This document shows, one piece after another, positions 9,286 to 17,247 of a DNA stretch of 64,000 bases. A model generated the notes under the pieces. That model was given only the letters and a program-made list of their open reading frames with translations. It made no database searches and was not told the origin of the DNA. The first letter of the stretch is position 1; every line of letters begins with the position of its first letter. The stretch is from [Clostridium] clostridioforme AGR2157 (GTDB lineage: Bacteria; Bacillota; Clostridia; Lachnospirales; Lachnospiraceae), in NCBI RefSeq assembly GCF_000424325.1, contig NZ_AUJR01000004.1, positions 124,001-188,000 on the forward strand. The letters are read 5' to 3'. The translations under genes and the position numbers were made by a program.

Positions 9286-10973
9286 GAATATTGATTGTAG
9301 GCGGTGTGGCAGGCGGCGCGTCTGTGGCGGCCAGGGCCAGGAGACTGGATGCCCGGTCAGAAATTATCATGTTTGAGAGAGGACGACATGTGTCATTTTC
9401 CAACTGTTCCCTTCCTTACTATCTCAGCGGCACGGTGAAGGACAGCAATGCCCTGGTTATGATGAGTCCGGAGAAGTTTAAGAAGCAGTATGACATTGAG
9501 GCGAGAACGGACAGCGAGGTGCTGTCAGTGGACAGGGAGAAGAAAATCATCCAGGTAAGAAACGGGTGTACCGGGGATATCTATGAGGAGCACTATGACA
9601 TTTTGGTCCTCTCGCCGGGGGCGAATCCCATCCGTCCAAAGAGCATAGAGGGCGTGGACAGGCCCAATGTATTTACTGTAAGGAATGTGACGGATATTGT
9701 GAACCTGAAGAAATTCGTCACCGACTGCCAGATTCAGGATGTGGCTGTGGTGGGCGGAGGATTCATCGGCATTGAAGTGGCCGAGAATCTCAACATGGAC
9801 GGAAGGCATGTATCTGTCATTGAGGCCCAGGACCAGATCATGGCGCCCTTTGATTATGATATGGTGCAGATGCTCCAGAAGGAGCTGCTGGACCATGGAG
9901 TGGATGTAATCGTAAATGACGGTGTCAGCGCCATCGGGGAAGAAAGCATTACCCTGGCTTCGGGAAAGGAAGTCAAGGCAGGGATGACCGTGCTGGCCAT
10001 CGGGGTTGCGCCTGAGACAGGACTGGCTAAGGCCATGGGCCTGGAGCTGGGAGAGACTGGGGCCATCAAGGTGGACCACAATTACAGGACCAGTGACCCT
10101 GACATCTACGCGGTGGGAGACGCCATCCAGGTGTTTAACCAGCTGACCCATAAGCCGTCCAGGCTGGCTCTGGCGGGACCGGCCCAGAGACAGGCCAGGG
10201 CAGCGGCAGACCATATGTACGGCATACCCCATAATAACAGGGGGGTCATTGGTTCCTGTGCGGTCCGTATCTTTGATTTGAACGCGGCGGCCACTGGACT
10301 GAACGAAAAAGCAGCCGATGCAGCCGGCATTTCCCATGATTCTGTCTACATCATACCCACGGACAAGGTGGGGCTCATGCCGGGAAGCGCTCCCATGCAC
10401 TTTAAACTGGTTTATGAATATCCCACAGGAAAGATTCTGGGAGCCCAGGCCATTGGACGGGGAAATGTGGATAAGAGGATAGATGTCATTGCGGCCATGA
10501 TTTCCATGGGAGGCACCCTGGAGGATTTGAAGGAGCTGGAGCTGTGTTATTCTCCGATATTCGGTACTGCCAAGGATGTGGTGAACCAGGCAGCCCTGGT
10601 GGGCCTGAACCTGCTCTATGGACGGGTAAGGCAGGTGCCTGTGTCAAAGGTGCGGGATCTGGTGGAGACAGGCGCGTGTATCATAGATGTCCGTGAAAAG
10701 AACGAGTACAGGCTGGGGCATTTAAAGACATCCGTCAATATCCCGTTGTCAGAGCTGCGGGACCGTCTGGATGAGATACCGAAGGATCGTCCTGTGTATC
10801 TCCACTGCCGTTCCAGCCAGAGAAGCTATAATGCATGTATGGCCCTTGTGAACCGCGGGTACAGGAATGTGTGGAATATATCAGGTTCTTATCTGGGAAT
10901 CTGCCTGTATGAGTATTTTACGGATGTGACCACCGGGCGTGAGAAAATCGTAACTGAGTATAATTTTAACTGA
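9282..10973 (+). CDS. FAD-dependent CoA-disulfide reductase-like enzyme fused to rhodanese
   Basis: A 563-residue flavoprotein. The N-terminal dinucleotide-binding motif GGVAGGASVAARARR binds FAD, NCSLPYY (about residue 42) carries the single redox-active cysteine of the CoA-disulfide reductase group, and GGGFIGIEVAENL is the NAD(P)H motif. A dimerisation domain follows, and the last ~90 residues are a rhodanese domain whose active cysteine is in LHCRSSQRS. This fusion architecture matches CoADR-RHD/Npsr-type enzymes, which reduce CoA disulfide, persulfide or polysulfide with NAD(P)H. The start overlaps the previous stop (ATGA). The substrate is inferred from architecture. Confidence 0.88.
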   Translation: MRILIVGGVAGGASVAARARRLDARSEIIMFERGRHVSFSNCSLPYYLSGTVKDSNALVMMSPEKFKKQYDIEARTDSEVLSVDREKKIIQVRNGCTGDIYEEHYDILVLSPGANPIRPKSIEGVDRPNVFTVRNVTDIVNLKKFVTDCQIQDVAVVGGGFIGIEVAENLNMDGRHVSVIEAQDQIMAPFDYDMVQMLQKELLDHGVDVIVNDGVSAIGEESITLASGKEVKAGMTVLAIGVAPETGLAKAMGLELGETGAIKVDHNYRTSDPDIYAVGDAIQVFNQLTHKPSRLALAGPAQRQARAAADHMYGIPHNNRGVIGSCAVRIFDLNAAATGLNEKAADAAGISHDSVYIIPTDKVGLMPGSAPMHFKLVYEYPTGKILGAQAIGRGNVDKRIDVIAAMISMGGTLEDLKELELCYSPIFGTAKDVVNQAALVGLNLLYGRVRQVPVSKVRDLVETGACIIDVREKNEYRLGHLKTSVNIPLSELRDRLDEIPKDRPVYLHCRSSQRSYNACMALVNRGYRNVWNISGSYLGICLYEYFTDVTTGREKIVTEYNFN

Positions 10974-11177
10974 TTTTTCCGGAGATTTCCGGAGGGGAAG
11001 GGCCGGCGGATAGCCGGTCCTCTGCTGTCCGGCGGGGCAGGGATGCCAGTGGGCCTAGTATAAGCCGGTCTGCTGGCCTGCTTCGTCCATTCCTGCCTTG
11101 TATGGATGCCGGTCAATTGGGAGACAATGACAGATAATGACAGACAATGTGAGTCATAAAGTTACCGGGAGGTGTAT

Positions 11178-12179
11178 ATGCAGCGGTACGGCCGTTTTCT
11201 TAAAATCATAAAAATAGCCGTGGGAAGCCTGCTGGCCATGGCGGCTGCCCAGGCGTTGGGCCTTAGATACAGCTCCTCCGCCGGCGTGATTACCCTGCTC
11301 AGCATCCAGGATACGAAGCGGGAAACCATACGGGTCACGGCCAGGCGGCTGTTAGCTTTCCTGGCGGCAATGGTCCTGGGGCCGGTATCCTTTGCATTGG
11401 CAGGATACCGGCCTTTGGCTATGGGGATTTTTCTTCTGATGTTTACCCCACTGTGCATGAAATGGGGCATACAGGAGGGGATATCCGTGAACACGGTCCT
11501 GATGACCCATATTCTGGCTGAGGGTTCCATGGGAATGGCGGACATTGCCAATGAAGCTCTTCTGCTGTTTGTGGGCACTGGGATGGGAGTTTTACTCAAC
11601 CTGTATATTCCTGGATCGGGGTCAGCCATACGCTCTGCCCAGAGGGAAATTGAAGAAAAGTTCATCTGCCTGCTGAGACAGATGGCATCAGGGCTGGGTG
11701 AGCCGGGAGAGAATGGAGCACAGACGGACGGACACGGGTTTCAGGCCCTGGAACAGGCGCTGGAGCAGGGGGAGCGCAGGGCCTACGAGGGTATGGAGAA
11801 CAGTCTTTTGGCGGACACGCGCTATTACCTTGCCTACATGGGGCTGCGGAAGAATCAGTTTGCCATCCTGTGCAGGATGCGGGACTGTTTCTCAAGAATG
11901 GAGTCCACACCGGACCAGGCGACCGTGGTGGCGTCCCTGCTTAAATCCGTAAGCGGTTCCTTCCACGAAAGGAACAATGCCCTGGGATTGCTTGATGAGC
12001 TTGAACAGGTGAAATTACAAATGAAGGCCCAGCCTCTTCCTGTCTACAGGCAGGAATTTGAGAGCCGGGCCTTGCTATACTTGAGTCTGCTGGAACTGGA
12101 ACAGTTCCTGGTGCTGAAAAAAGAGTTTGCGCTGGGGCTGAGCCGGGAAGAAATCCGCAGGTTCTGGGGCGAGGGATGA
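11178..12179 (+). CDS. Aromatic acid exporter family (ArAE_1/DUF939) membrane protein
   Basis: About 333 residues. The N-terminal ~150 residues hold several hydrophobic segments with the ArAE/FUSC-type start (GSLLAMAAAQALGLRYSSSAGVITLL), and the C-terminal ~180 residues form a soluble, mostly helical region. ATG 11178 follows GGGAGG by 5 bp; a GTG two codons earlier is possible. This family is predicted to export aromatic acids or related small molecules; no substrate is indicated. It stands alone, separated by 200 bp from the upstream operon, and its 3' end abuts the remnant of a RelA/SpoT gene on the opposite strand. Confidence 0.72.
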   Translation: MQRYGRFLKIIKIAVGSLLAMAAAQALGLRYSSSAGVITLLSIQDTKRETIRVTARRLLAFLAAMVLGPVSFALAGYRPLAMGIFLLMFTPLCMKWGIQEGISVNTVLMTHILAEGSMGMADIANEALLLFVGTGMGVLLNLYIPGSGSAIRSAQREIEEKFICLLRQMASGLGEPGENGAQTDGHGFQALEQALEQGERRAYEGMENSLLADTRYYLAYMGLRKNQFAILCRMRDCFSRMESTPDQATVVASLLKSVSGSFHERNNALGLLDELEQVKLQMKAQPLPVYRQEFESRALLYLSLLELEQFLVLKKEFALGLSREEIRRFWGEG

Positions 12180-12211
12180 CCAGGCCCGGCATAGGAAAAA
12201 GCAGCCAATTT

Positions 12212-12974
12212 AAGCGAATCTTATTGCGAATCTTGCGCAGGGACACAATCTGGTTGATGCATTCCTTGTCCAGCAGATTCAGCCGCTTCAGGGTATTGAT
12301 GTTGAAGGCTCCCCGTACCTTGGGGGAGTTTTTGGAGGAGACACGGTTAAGCAGCTGTTCCAGGGGAACCCACTGACTGAAGAAGTATTCCACTGCATGG
12401 CGCTCATCTTCGCTGATTCCGTCCTGGCTGGGCCTCAGCTCCTGGTAGATGTGGTAACGCTTTTCACTGCCCGTAATCATCTGGTCAATGATCTGCTGGG
12501 AAATGTTGCGCCGGTCCTTCAGGCGTGCATAAGAACCGAAGCCACCTGTATCTCAATGCGGGCCGTGGTGTACTTTTTCTGGGAACGGTCCAGTGACTCC
12601 TCCCTCATGTGGGCCCGGTAATGGTTGGCCCAGTAACCGGAAAAACGCTTGTTATAAGAAGGCGCCTTGGACTGTTCCGGAAACTGCTTGGTTTCCAGTA
12701 GGGTGAAGAGGTCGTTGATAAGGCTGTCCGCCTTATCGCGGTCGCCGGGAAAGTACAGTGACACCCTGACACCGCACAGATCAGCAATATCCTCATATAT
12801 TTCACGCATGTTTTTGTAGGGGACCGCCCGCCTGGAATTGCGTATAAGGACCTTGCTTTTCAGACGCCCCGGGGCTTTGGCGCGGGAGGTCACTATGGCC
12901 CGGATACCGGCTGCCTGAAGGGCGCTCTCCAGCTGCCGGGCAGCCATCCGGCCGGCTGTCTCATAAAAGTTCAT
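12212..12974 (-). pseudogene. RelA/SpoT-domain protein, broken by internal deletion/frameshift
   Basis: Reading leftward from 12974, 151 residues match the start of a RelA/SpoT-domain protein (IADLCGVRVSLYFPGDRDKAD, SYNKRFSGYWANHYR, IEIQVASVLMHA) and then hit TGA at 12519. The expected next block (tryptophan, EVEHDL, LDELNG-type segment) is missing. A second frame resumes at once with a C-terminal-domain-like stretch (SQQIIDQM, then YFFSQWVPLEQLL, LRKIRNKI) down to about 12212. After that the sequence no longer looks like the family and runs into the end of the ArAE gene. An internal deletion that also shifted the frame explains this best, so no functional (p)ppGpp enzyme is expected. An intact small synthetase is present at 37.2 kb. 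Confidence 0.72.
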
Positions 12975-13051
12975 CTTTGGACTATGTGGGATACACTGCG
13001 CCCCCCCTCAACGATATTTCCGAAAGGTCAATAACCCTAAGGCCAAGGCCA

Positions 13052-13942
13052 TCATCGAGTCCATCGCGAGAATTGCTCTTGGCTCTGGGTGGCCGGAGCC
13101 ATCTTGTTTTCCTGGCGCCACTGGCGGGGCGGGATGCCGTATGTTTTTTTGAAGGCACGGGAAAAATGGAGCTGGTTGGGATAGCCCACCGCATTGCTGA
13201 TGTCGTTTATGGACAGCTCCGTGAGCTTTAGCAGTTCGGCGGCCTTGGTCATGCGGTAGCTGATAAGAAATTCCTGAGGACTCTTACCCACTGCGTCGCT
13301 AAAGATTTTGCCGAAGTAGCTGCGGTTCAGATTGCAGAAGGCGGCAATGTCCTCCACCGATATGTCGTTCTGGAAGTTCTGCTCAATAAAGGATGTGGCT
13401 TCCCGGATATAAAAGTCCCGGAGACGGCCTGTTTTCAACAGCCTGCGGGAGGCGGAGGAGCGGGTCAGATAGTCCAGGAACAGGTAAAGATGGCCAATCA
13501 GGTGGAAGGGCGACTGGTCGGAGTGCCTGGCAATGTAGAGCATTTCATTTTTCAGTTCCAGGCTTAAGTCGCGGGCATTGGAATGGTATACAGGGGCATC
13601 CATGGTCAGTCCTGCCAGCTCCAGGGCTTCCTTTACACGGAGGCCGTCAAACTCCACCCAGGTGTATTCCCAGGGATGGTTCTTATCCGCAAAGTAGGTG
13701 TTGCTCTGCTTGGGATAAATCAGGAACCCTTCCCCGCTTTTAATCTGGTAGGTGTGGGAACCGCCCTTGGAATCCGTGGATATGAGGGTGCCTGTGCCGG
13801 ATATGCAGTAGTGGAACAGATAGTGGTTTCTGGCGTAGGGACCGTAGGAGTGCAGCGGTTCACATTGTTCCCAGCCGTATTGATATAAACCCAAATCCAC
13901 AAAACGCTCGTTGGGAAATATGGAAAACAGTACATTGCTCAT
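13052..13942 (-). CDS. AraC family transcriptional regulator
   Basis: A 296-residue AraC/XylS-type regulator. Residues about 15-160 are the cupin ligand-binding region (HSYGPYARNHYLFHYCISG, then GEGFLIYP), and the C-terminus is the HTH pair (VEDIAAFCNLNRSYFGKIF, then AVGYPNQLHFSRAFKKTYG). It is divergent from the ABC importer/alpha-galactosidase operon and shares a 220-bp promoter region that contains a perfect 14-bp inverted repeat. It is the likely activator of raffinose/melibiose-type genes; the inducer is inferred from its neighbours. Confidence 0.9.
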   Translation of the reverse strand: MSNVLFSIFPNERFVDLGLYQYGWEQCEPLHSYGPYARNHYLFHYCISGTGTLISTDSKGGSHTYQIKSGEGFLIYPKQSNTYFADKNHPWEYTWVEFDGLRVKEALELAGLTMDAPVYHSNARDLSLELKNEMLYIARHSDQSPFHLIGHLYLFLDYLTRSSASRRLLKTGRLRDFYIREATSFIEQNFQNDISVEDIAAFCNLNRSYFGKIFSDAVGKSPQEFLISYRMTKAAELLKLTELSINDISNAVGYPNQLHFSRAFKKTYGIPPRQWRQENKMAPATQSQEQFSRWTR

Positions 13943-13969
13943 TGCCTAAAAACCCCCTTTTCAATCATT

Positions 13970-14028
13970 ATATACCCAAATGCCAGCCTATATCAAGTTA
14001 TAAGTAGAAAAATAGCATTTGGGTATAT
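13970..14028. promoter_or_regulatory. Perfect 14-bp inverted repeat, candidate AraC-regulator operator
   Basis: ATATACCCAAATGC at 13970-13983 and its exact reverse complement at 14015-14028, separated by 31 bp. It lies between the divergent AraC gene and the solute-binding protein gene, upstream of the proposed rightward promoter, the usual location for an AraC-type activator site. Confidence 0.6.
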
Positions 14029-14047
14029 TTTTTGCGAAAGCAGAATA

Positions 14048-14076
14048 TTTACCTGCTTTAAATCCCATGATATCAT
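14048..14076 (+). promoter_or_regulatory. Candidate promoter of the sugar ABC/GH36 operon
   Basis: TTTACC (14048-14053), 17-bp spacer, TATCAT (14071-14076). Both boxes are imperfect, consistent with activator dependence. The inverted repeat at 13970-14028 ends 19 bp upstream of the -35. Confidence 0.45.
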
Positions 14077-14163
14077 GTAGTTATCAAGGAAATCCGGATG
14101 GAATGAAGGCGACAAATTGGATGGTTTTAGAATAGAAGGAACAGGGATGACAGGGGGTATATT

Positions 14164-15465
14164 ATGCTTAAAACGTTCAAAAAGGGAATGCTTACAGCGG
14201 CGGCAGCCGTGCTGGGGGCAGCTTTGCTGGGAGGATGCAGCTCCGGAACCAGGGCCTCGGATGGATTGGTGCATCTGAACTTCCAGATTTGGGACAATGC
14301 CCAGAGGGGAGGCATGGAAGCGGTAGCCAGAGCTTATATGGATAAGAACCCGGAGGTGGAAATCCAGGTTCAGGTCACCAGCTGGGATGAGTATTGGACC
14401 AAGCTGGATGCGGCGGCAGAATCAGGGCAGCTGCCGGACATCTTCTGGATGCATACAAATCAGATTCTCAAATATGCGGATTATGGAAAACTGGAGGATG
14501 TGACGGATTTATATGACGATGTGGAACCGGATTATTATACCAGCCATTTTTCGGATATTTCACTGGCAAATGCCAGGGGTTCCGACGGAAGGATGTATGG
14601 GGTTCCAAAGGATAAGGATACAGTCTGCCTGGTATATAACAGAGAGATGTTTGACGCGGCAGGGGTGGCTTACCCCGATGAGTCCTGGACGTGGGACGAC
14701 CTAAAGTCTGCTTCGGCTCAGATTTATGAAAAAACAGGAAAATACGGATATATGGCATATGCGGATGATCAGCTGGGATACTGGAATTTCGTATACCAGG
14801 CAGGGGGATACATACTGAATGAGGATAAGACCAGGGCAGGGTTCCTGGATTCCGGGACCAGGAAGGCCATGGAATTTTATATCGGCCTCCAGAAGGAGCC
14901 GTGGTGCCCTGACCAGAACTATTTTGCTGAGACGGCTCCGGGCAACGCATTCATGTCAGAACAGGGAGCCATGTACCTGGAGGGAAACTGGAATTTTATC
15001 TCCTTCATGGAAAATAACAAGGAGATGATTGGAAAATGGGACGTGGCCGTGCTTCCCAAGTGTCCTGACCCGGTCCGGGGAGACGGCAGGGCCACCATAT
15101 CCAACGGCCTGTGTTATTCCACCGGAGCCAAGGGAAAGAAGCTGGAATATGCAAGAGATTTCCTGAAATTTGCAGGTTCTGAGGAAGGACAGAGGGTCCA
15201 GGGGCTGTCAGGCGCCGCTATACCGGCCTACAAGGGCCTGGAGGATACGTGGATAAGCGCCTTTGACCAATATGACTACAAATTGGATGTCCAAAAATGC
15301 GTGGATATGTTTCCTTATGGCGTGCAGAGCGTCAACAATGCATCCAGACCCAACTGGAAAACTCAGATTAATGACCTGCTGTTAAAGATATACAGCGGCG
15401 AGCTGAGCCTGGACCAGGGACTGGAGGACATGCAGAAACTGGTGGACGGAGCAAAAACGCCGTGA
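14164..15465 (+). CDS. Sugar ABC transporter substrate-binding lipoprotein
   Basis: A 433-residue extracellular solute-binding protein of family 1. The signal peptide ends in a lipobox (ALLGGC), so the protein is lipid-anchored on the cell surface. The mature part has the typical two-lobe sugar-binder pattern (VHLNFQIWDNAQRGG, LPDIFWMHT, GVPKDKDTVCLVYN, YLEGNWNF). It is first in an operon with two permeases, an alpha-galactosidase and an amylosucrase-like enzyme, so it probably captures raffinose-family oligosaccharides or melibiose. No ATPase gene is present; such importers usually share a genome-wide MsmK-type ATPase. Confidence 0.92.
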   Translation: MLKTFKKGMLTAAAAVLGAALLGGCSSGTRASDGLVHLNFQIWDNAQRGGMEAVARAYMDKNPEVEIQVQVTSWDEYWTKLDAAAESGQLPDIFWMHTNQILKYADYGKLEDVTDLYDDVEPDYYTSHFSDISLANARGSDGRMYGVPKDKDTVCLVYNREMFDAAGVAYPDESWTWDDLKSASAQIYEKTGKYGYMAYADDQLGYWNFVYQAGGYILNEDKTRAGFLDSGTRKAMEFYIGLQKEPWCPDQNYFAETAPGNAFMSEQGAMYLEGNWNFISFMENNKEMIGKWDVAVLPKCPDPVRGDGRATISNGLCYSTGAKGKKLEYARDFLKFAGSEEGQRVQGLSGAAIPAYKGLEDTWISAFDQYDYKLDVQKCVDMFPYGVQSVNNASRPNWKTQINDLLLKIYSGELSLDQGLEDMQKLVDGAKTP

Positions 15466-15489
15466 CGATGGCAGGATTGGAGGAAAATG

Positions 15490-16371
15490 ATGGGTAAGAA
15501 ACAATTTTTGACAGAGGATGCAAAATGGGGCTATCTGCTCATTGCCCCTACTATAATAGGTCTGATTGTGCTGAACGTGTATCCGTTCCTGCAGACCCTG
15601 GTACTGAGCTTTTCCACCACCCATCCCTTTGGGTACTATGAGGTCAGCGGGGTAGGAAATTACGTGCAGATGTTTGGAAGCAAAGAGTTTTGGAAGGCTA
15701 CCTGGAATTCCATTTACTTCTGTATCCTGACCGTGCCCCTGGGAATCTTCCTTTCCCTGCTGACCGCTGTGCTGCTCAATGCGAAGATTCGGGCAAAGGC
15801 GGCCTTCAGGGCCATCTATTTCCTGCCCATGGTGGTCGCTCCGGCAGCCATTGCCATGGTGTGGAAATGGATTTTTAACGCAGAGTACGGCATCATCAAC
15901 CAGATCATCGGAAGCAGAGTAAACTGGCTGACCAACCCGAAGGTGGTGCTTCCCGCCTGCGCGGTGGTGGCAGTCTGGAGCGCGGTGGGATATGACGCGG
16001 TCCTGCTGCTGTCAGGAATTCAGAACATATCAAAGAGCTACTATGAGGCCGCCAGCCTGGACGGGGCTTCCAAGGTACAGCAGTTCTTTAAGATTACGCT
16101 TCCCATGGTATCGCCCACCCTCTTTGTGGTGTTAATCATGCGGCTCATGGCATCTCTTAAGGTGTACGACCTGATTTACATGATGGTGGACCAGACCAAT
16201 CCGGCCCTTACAAGCGCCCAGTCACTGATGTATCTCTTCTACCGTGAGTCCTTTGTGGCAGGGAACCGTGGGTACGCCTCCGCCATTGTTGTGTGGACCG
16301 TGCTGCTCATAGGAGCTGTGACAGCTCTGCAGTTTTTAGGACAGAAGAAGTGGGTCAACTATGAAGTTTAG
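15490..16371 (+). CDS. Sugar ABC transporter permease (MalF/UgpA type)
   Basis: About 293 residues with six hydrophobic segments and the permease EAA loop (YYEAASLDGASKVQQFFKITLP). Two ATGs are adjacent (15487, 15490); GGAGG at 15479-15483 is 6 bp from the second, which I prefer. It pairs with the permease encoded 14 bp downstream to form the membrane channel of the importer whose binding protein is just upstream. Confidence 0.92.
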   Translation: MGKKQFLTEDAKWGYLLIAPTIIGLIVLNVYPFLQTLVLSFSTTHPFGYYEVSGVGNYVQMFGSKEFWKATWNSIYFCILTVPLGIFLSLLTAVLLNAKIRAKAAFRAIYFLPMVVAPAAIAMVWKWIFNAEYGIINQIIGSRVNWLTNPKVVLPACAVVAVWSAVGYDAVLLLSGIQNISKSYYEAASLDGASKVQQFFKITLPMVSPTLFVVLIMRLMASLKVYDLIYMMVDQTNPALTSAQSLMYLFYRESFVAGNRGYASAIVVWTVLLIGAVTALQFLGQKKWVNYEV

Positions 16372-16385
16372 GATGGAGGGAAATT

Positions 16386-17219
16386 ATGAAATCATTGGAG
16401 ACAAACCGCAGTATTAATACCGCCCTTGTGTATGCGGCCCTGGGAGCGGGAGCCCTGCTTATGATATTTCCGTTTATATGGATGGTGTTCACCAGCTTTA
16501 AATCAGCAGGGGAGAGCGTGCAGATTCCGCCGACCATCCTGCCAAAGCAGTGGATGAAGGAGAACTACCTGAGAGCCATCGCCTCCCTGCCCTTTATGAA
16601 ACTGTATGTGAATACGGCGCTGCTGATTCTGTTTCGGGTCCTCTGCGCGGTAGCGTTTTCCTCAGCCGCCGGGTTTGCATTTGCAAAACTTAAATTCAAG
16701 GGGAAGAACCTTCTGTTCTCCCTGGTGATTGTACCGATGATGCTGCCGTCCCAGATATTCATTATTCCCCAGTACCAGATGTTAGCCAGGATGGGGCTGA
16801 CAAACAGCATGTTTGCGCTGGTATTTCCGGGACTGGTCAGTGCGTTCGGCACCTTTTTCCTCAGGCAGGCTTACATGGGCATTCCGGATGAACTGGGGGA
16901 GGCCGCATACCTGGACGGCTGTACCAAGTGGCAGACCTTCACCAAGGTCATGATGCCCCTGACCAAGGCCAGCATGGCTGCCCTTACCATTTTCACCGCA
17001 GTGTTCGCGTATGCAGACCTGATGTGGCCTCTGATTGCCAACACGGACCTGAATATGATGACCCTGTCAGCCGGCCTTTCCACCCTGAGAGGGCAGTTCA
17101 CTACCAATTATCCGGTGCTGATGGCAGGCTCTGTCCTGGCCATGGTTCCCATGGTGATTCTGTACCTGGTATTCCAGAAGCAGTTTATTGAAGGCATTGC
17201 AATGACAGGCGGGAAATAG
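16386..17219 (+). CDS. Sugar ABC transporter permease (MalG/UgpE type)
   Basis: 277 residues and six predicted membrane helices, with the EAA loop LGEAAYLDGCTKWQTFTKV near residue 190 and the conserved carbohydrate-permease start (MIFPFIWMVFTSFK). GGAGGG lies about 6 bp upstream of the ATG. It is the second channel subunit of the alpha-galactoside importer; the gene order binding protein - permease - permease is standard for CUT1 systems. Confidence 0.92.
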   Translation: MKSLETNRSINTALVYAALGAGALLMIFPFIWMVFTSFKSAGESVQIPPTILPKQWMKENYLRAIASLPFMKLYVNTALLILFRVLCAVAFSSAAGFAFAKLKFKGKNLLFSLVIVPMMLPSQIFIIPQYQMLARMGLTNSMFALVFPGLVSAFGTFFLRQAYMGIPDELGEAAYLDGCTKWQTFTKVMMPLTKASMAALTIFTAVFAYADLMWPLIANTDLNMMTLSAGLSTLRGQFTTNYPVLMAGSVLAMVPMVILYLVFQKQFIEGIAMTGGK

Positions 17220-17247
17220 AGATGGAAAATGAGACGGAGGATGACAC

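Noticed and set aside
9525-10400. A 291-codon minus-strand open frame inside the CoADR-rhodanese gene.
   Set aside because: Shadow of a gene with complete FAD, NAD(P)H and rhodanese motifs; no ribosome site.
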